From Piscirickettsiaceae bacterium (GTDB lineage Bacteria; Pseudomonadota; Gammaproteobacteria; Thiomicrospirales; Thiomicrospiraceae), in the NCBI GenBank assembly GCA_021767305.1, contig JAASTL010000040.1:1-6914 (forward strand): a stretch of 6,914 bases of DNA. The letters are read 5' to 3'. A program made the position numbers and the translations under genes. A model generated the notes under the pieces. It worked only from the letters and a program-made list of their open reading frames with translations. It had not been told where the DNA came from and did not search any database. Every line of letters begins with the position of its first letter. Within the stretch, counting starts at the first letter, position 1. Shown piece after piece: positions 6,049-6,914 of this stretch.

Positions 6049-6914
6049 GGTACCCCTTTAACTTTGGTAAAAATTTCATCGTATTTTTCAATCGACCACT
6101 TATCAAATGGTTCTGGATTCAGCTTATGATGCAAAAACCAAACCTCATAGTGCAGGTGTGGTCCAGATGAGCGTCCTGTGCTACCAACCTCACCGATTTT
6201 CTGACCTTTTTGCACCAATTGCCCCGTTTTCACCGAACGCTGACTCAAATGACCATAACGAGTTTTAAACCCATTGGCATGGGCGATGGTCACTAGGTTC
6301 CCAAACCCACTACCTTTGTTATAAGCAGAGTAACTCACTACACCATCAGCCGTGGCAATCACATCATCACCTGTTTTGGAACGGTAATCGATGCCGCCAT
6401 GAAGATGTTTTTGTTTGGTTATTGGATGTATTCGATAACCAAACTTACTCGTCAAGCCTTTGTATTCCGCCACGGCATGACCACTTGGCACCATGGTCAT
6501 CATAAAGGTCTTACCAAGCGAACTGAGCTGCACTTGTTTAACACGCTCTTCGTATGGCAGGATGGTGGGATCTTCCGCATCCACCCCGACCAACTCTTCC
6601 AAGTTCTGTAGTGACTGATCCAAAAACTCGATTTGCGCACTTTTCTGCGCCAATGCGCTTTCAATTTCGTCCCGATCAGAAAGCAAGTCTTCATAATCGG
6701 CACGCAATTTCACCAATGACTCATTATAAGCAGCGATTTTATGCTGATTCTCGGCTTCCAGCCGATCGGCTTTACTCGCCAACCACCACAAAGAGATACC
6801 GCCCACGAGCCAAATAGAAAGAAATATTCCAACGATAGCCCAAGCAAATCTTTTAAAGAAGTGCTTAAAGGAGTAGTGACGTGAACCATGCACATCACTA
6901 ATCGTAATGGTGAA
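5958..6914 (-). CDS. Membrane-anchored M23 family (LytM-type) peptidoglycan peptidase, N-terminus cut by window edge
   Basis: This is a likely peptidoglycan endopeptidase or a bactofilin-linked shape factor. Numbering from the GTG at 6893, a single membrane helix spans about 16-38, followed by a periplasmic coiled-coil-like stretch (about 41-103) and the M23 domain (about 145-260). The zinc and catalytic residues are intact: His165 and Asp169 in HLHGGIDY, and His246 and His248 in SGPHLHYEVW, with His215 in RYGHLS. It should therefore be an active enzyme. The frame stays open from 6893 to the right edge (seven more codons, FTITISD), and ISDVHGSRHY reads like a real N-terminal segment, so the GTG is probably not the true start. 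The last 30 residues are encoded in the overlap with the bactofilin gene. The product has no cleavable signal; the helix is the anchor. Confidence 0.93.
   Translation of the reverse strand, partial: FTITISDVHGSRHYSFKHFFKRFAWAIVGIFLSIWLVGGISLWWLASKADRLEAENQHKIAAYNESLVKLRADYEDLLSDRDEIESALAQKSAQIEFLDQSLQNLEELVGVDAEDPTILPYEERVKQVQLSSLGKTFMMTMVPSGHAVAEYKGLTSKFGYRIHPITKQKHLHGGIDYRSKTGDDVIATADGVVSYSAYNKGSGFGNLVTIAHANGFKTRYGHLSQRSVKTGQLVQKGQKIGEVGSTGRSSGPHLHYEVWFLHHKLNPEPFDKWSIEKYDEIFTKVKGVPWASLSQSVNQVVHKVERQLSQKVAISTVK

Noticed and set aside
6500..6898. Minus-strand small frames at 6500-6703 and 6710-6898 and plus-strand frames at 6399-6611 and 6554-6817
   Set aside because: They overlap the M23 peptidase in other frames, whose membrane helix, coiled coil and zinc motifs are convincing.
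1..6914. CRISPR array, tRNA/rRNA, transposase, phage or defence genes
   Set aside because: No evenly spaced direct repeats, cloverleaf-like sequence, or reading frame of these families was seen; all coding capacity is taken up by housekeeping genes.

Overview
The window looks like ordinary chromosomal DNA from a gammaproteobacterium. The gene order asd - truA - trpF - trpB - trpA - accD is typical of that class. The AT-leaning base composition and the protein flavour suggest a sulfur-oxidiser-like lineage (Thiomicrospira/Hydrogenovibrio or relatives), but that placement is from memory and is not proven by the sequence. Every supported gene lies on the minus strand, so transcription runs from high to low coordinates. 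Genes are packed tightly, and all six complete reading frames keep the key residues of their families.

In transcription order, the window opens (right edge) with a membrane-anchored M23-type peptidoglycan peptidase whose start lies outside the window. Its last 91 bases overlap the start of a bactofilin gene; together they form a likely cell-shape/envelope pair. A 67-bp AT-rich spacer, the best place for a new promoter, precedes asd (aspartate-semialdehyde dehydrogenase, leading to lysine/DAP, threonine and methionine). Next comes truA (tRNA pseudouridine synthase), only 33 bp after asd; the fimV gene that sits there in some gammaproteobacteria is absent.

The tryptophan block follows: trpF, then trpB overlapping it by one base (TAATG), then a 173-bp structured non-coding gap, then trpA, then accD 17 bp later. 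accD runs off the left edge without its C-terminus. Together trpF, trpB and trpA carry out phosphoribosylanthranilate isomerisation and the two half-reactions of tryptophan synthase; accD contributes the transferase beta subunit of acetyl-CoA carboxylase for fatty acid synthesis.

The one stretch that the genes do not explain is the trpB-trpA gap (1626-1798). It holds a long imperfect hairpin, a second stem that competes with it for the same bases, and a separate 9-bp inverted repeat that contains a promoter-like -10. It resembles a dispersed intergenic repeat inserted inside the operon, and it may affect how much trpA and accD are made relative to trpB. No RNA genes, CRISPR array, transposase, phage gene or defence system was seen, and no clearly new multi-gene system is present.
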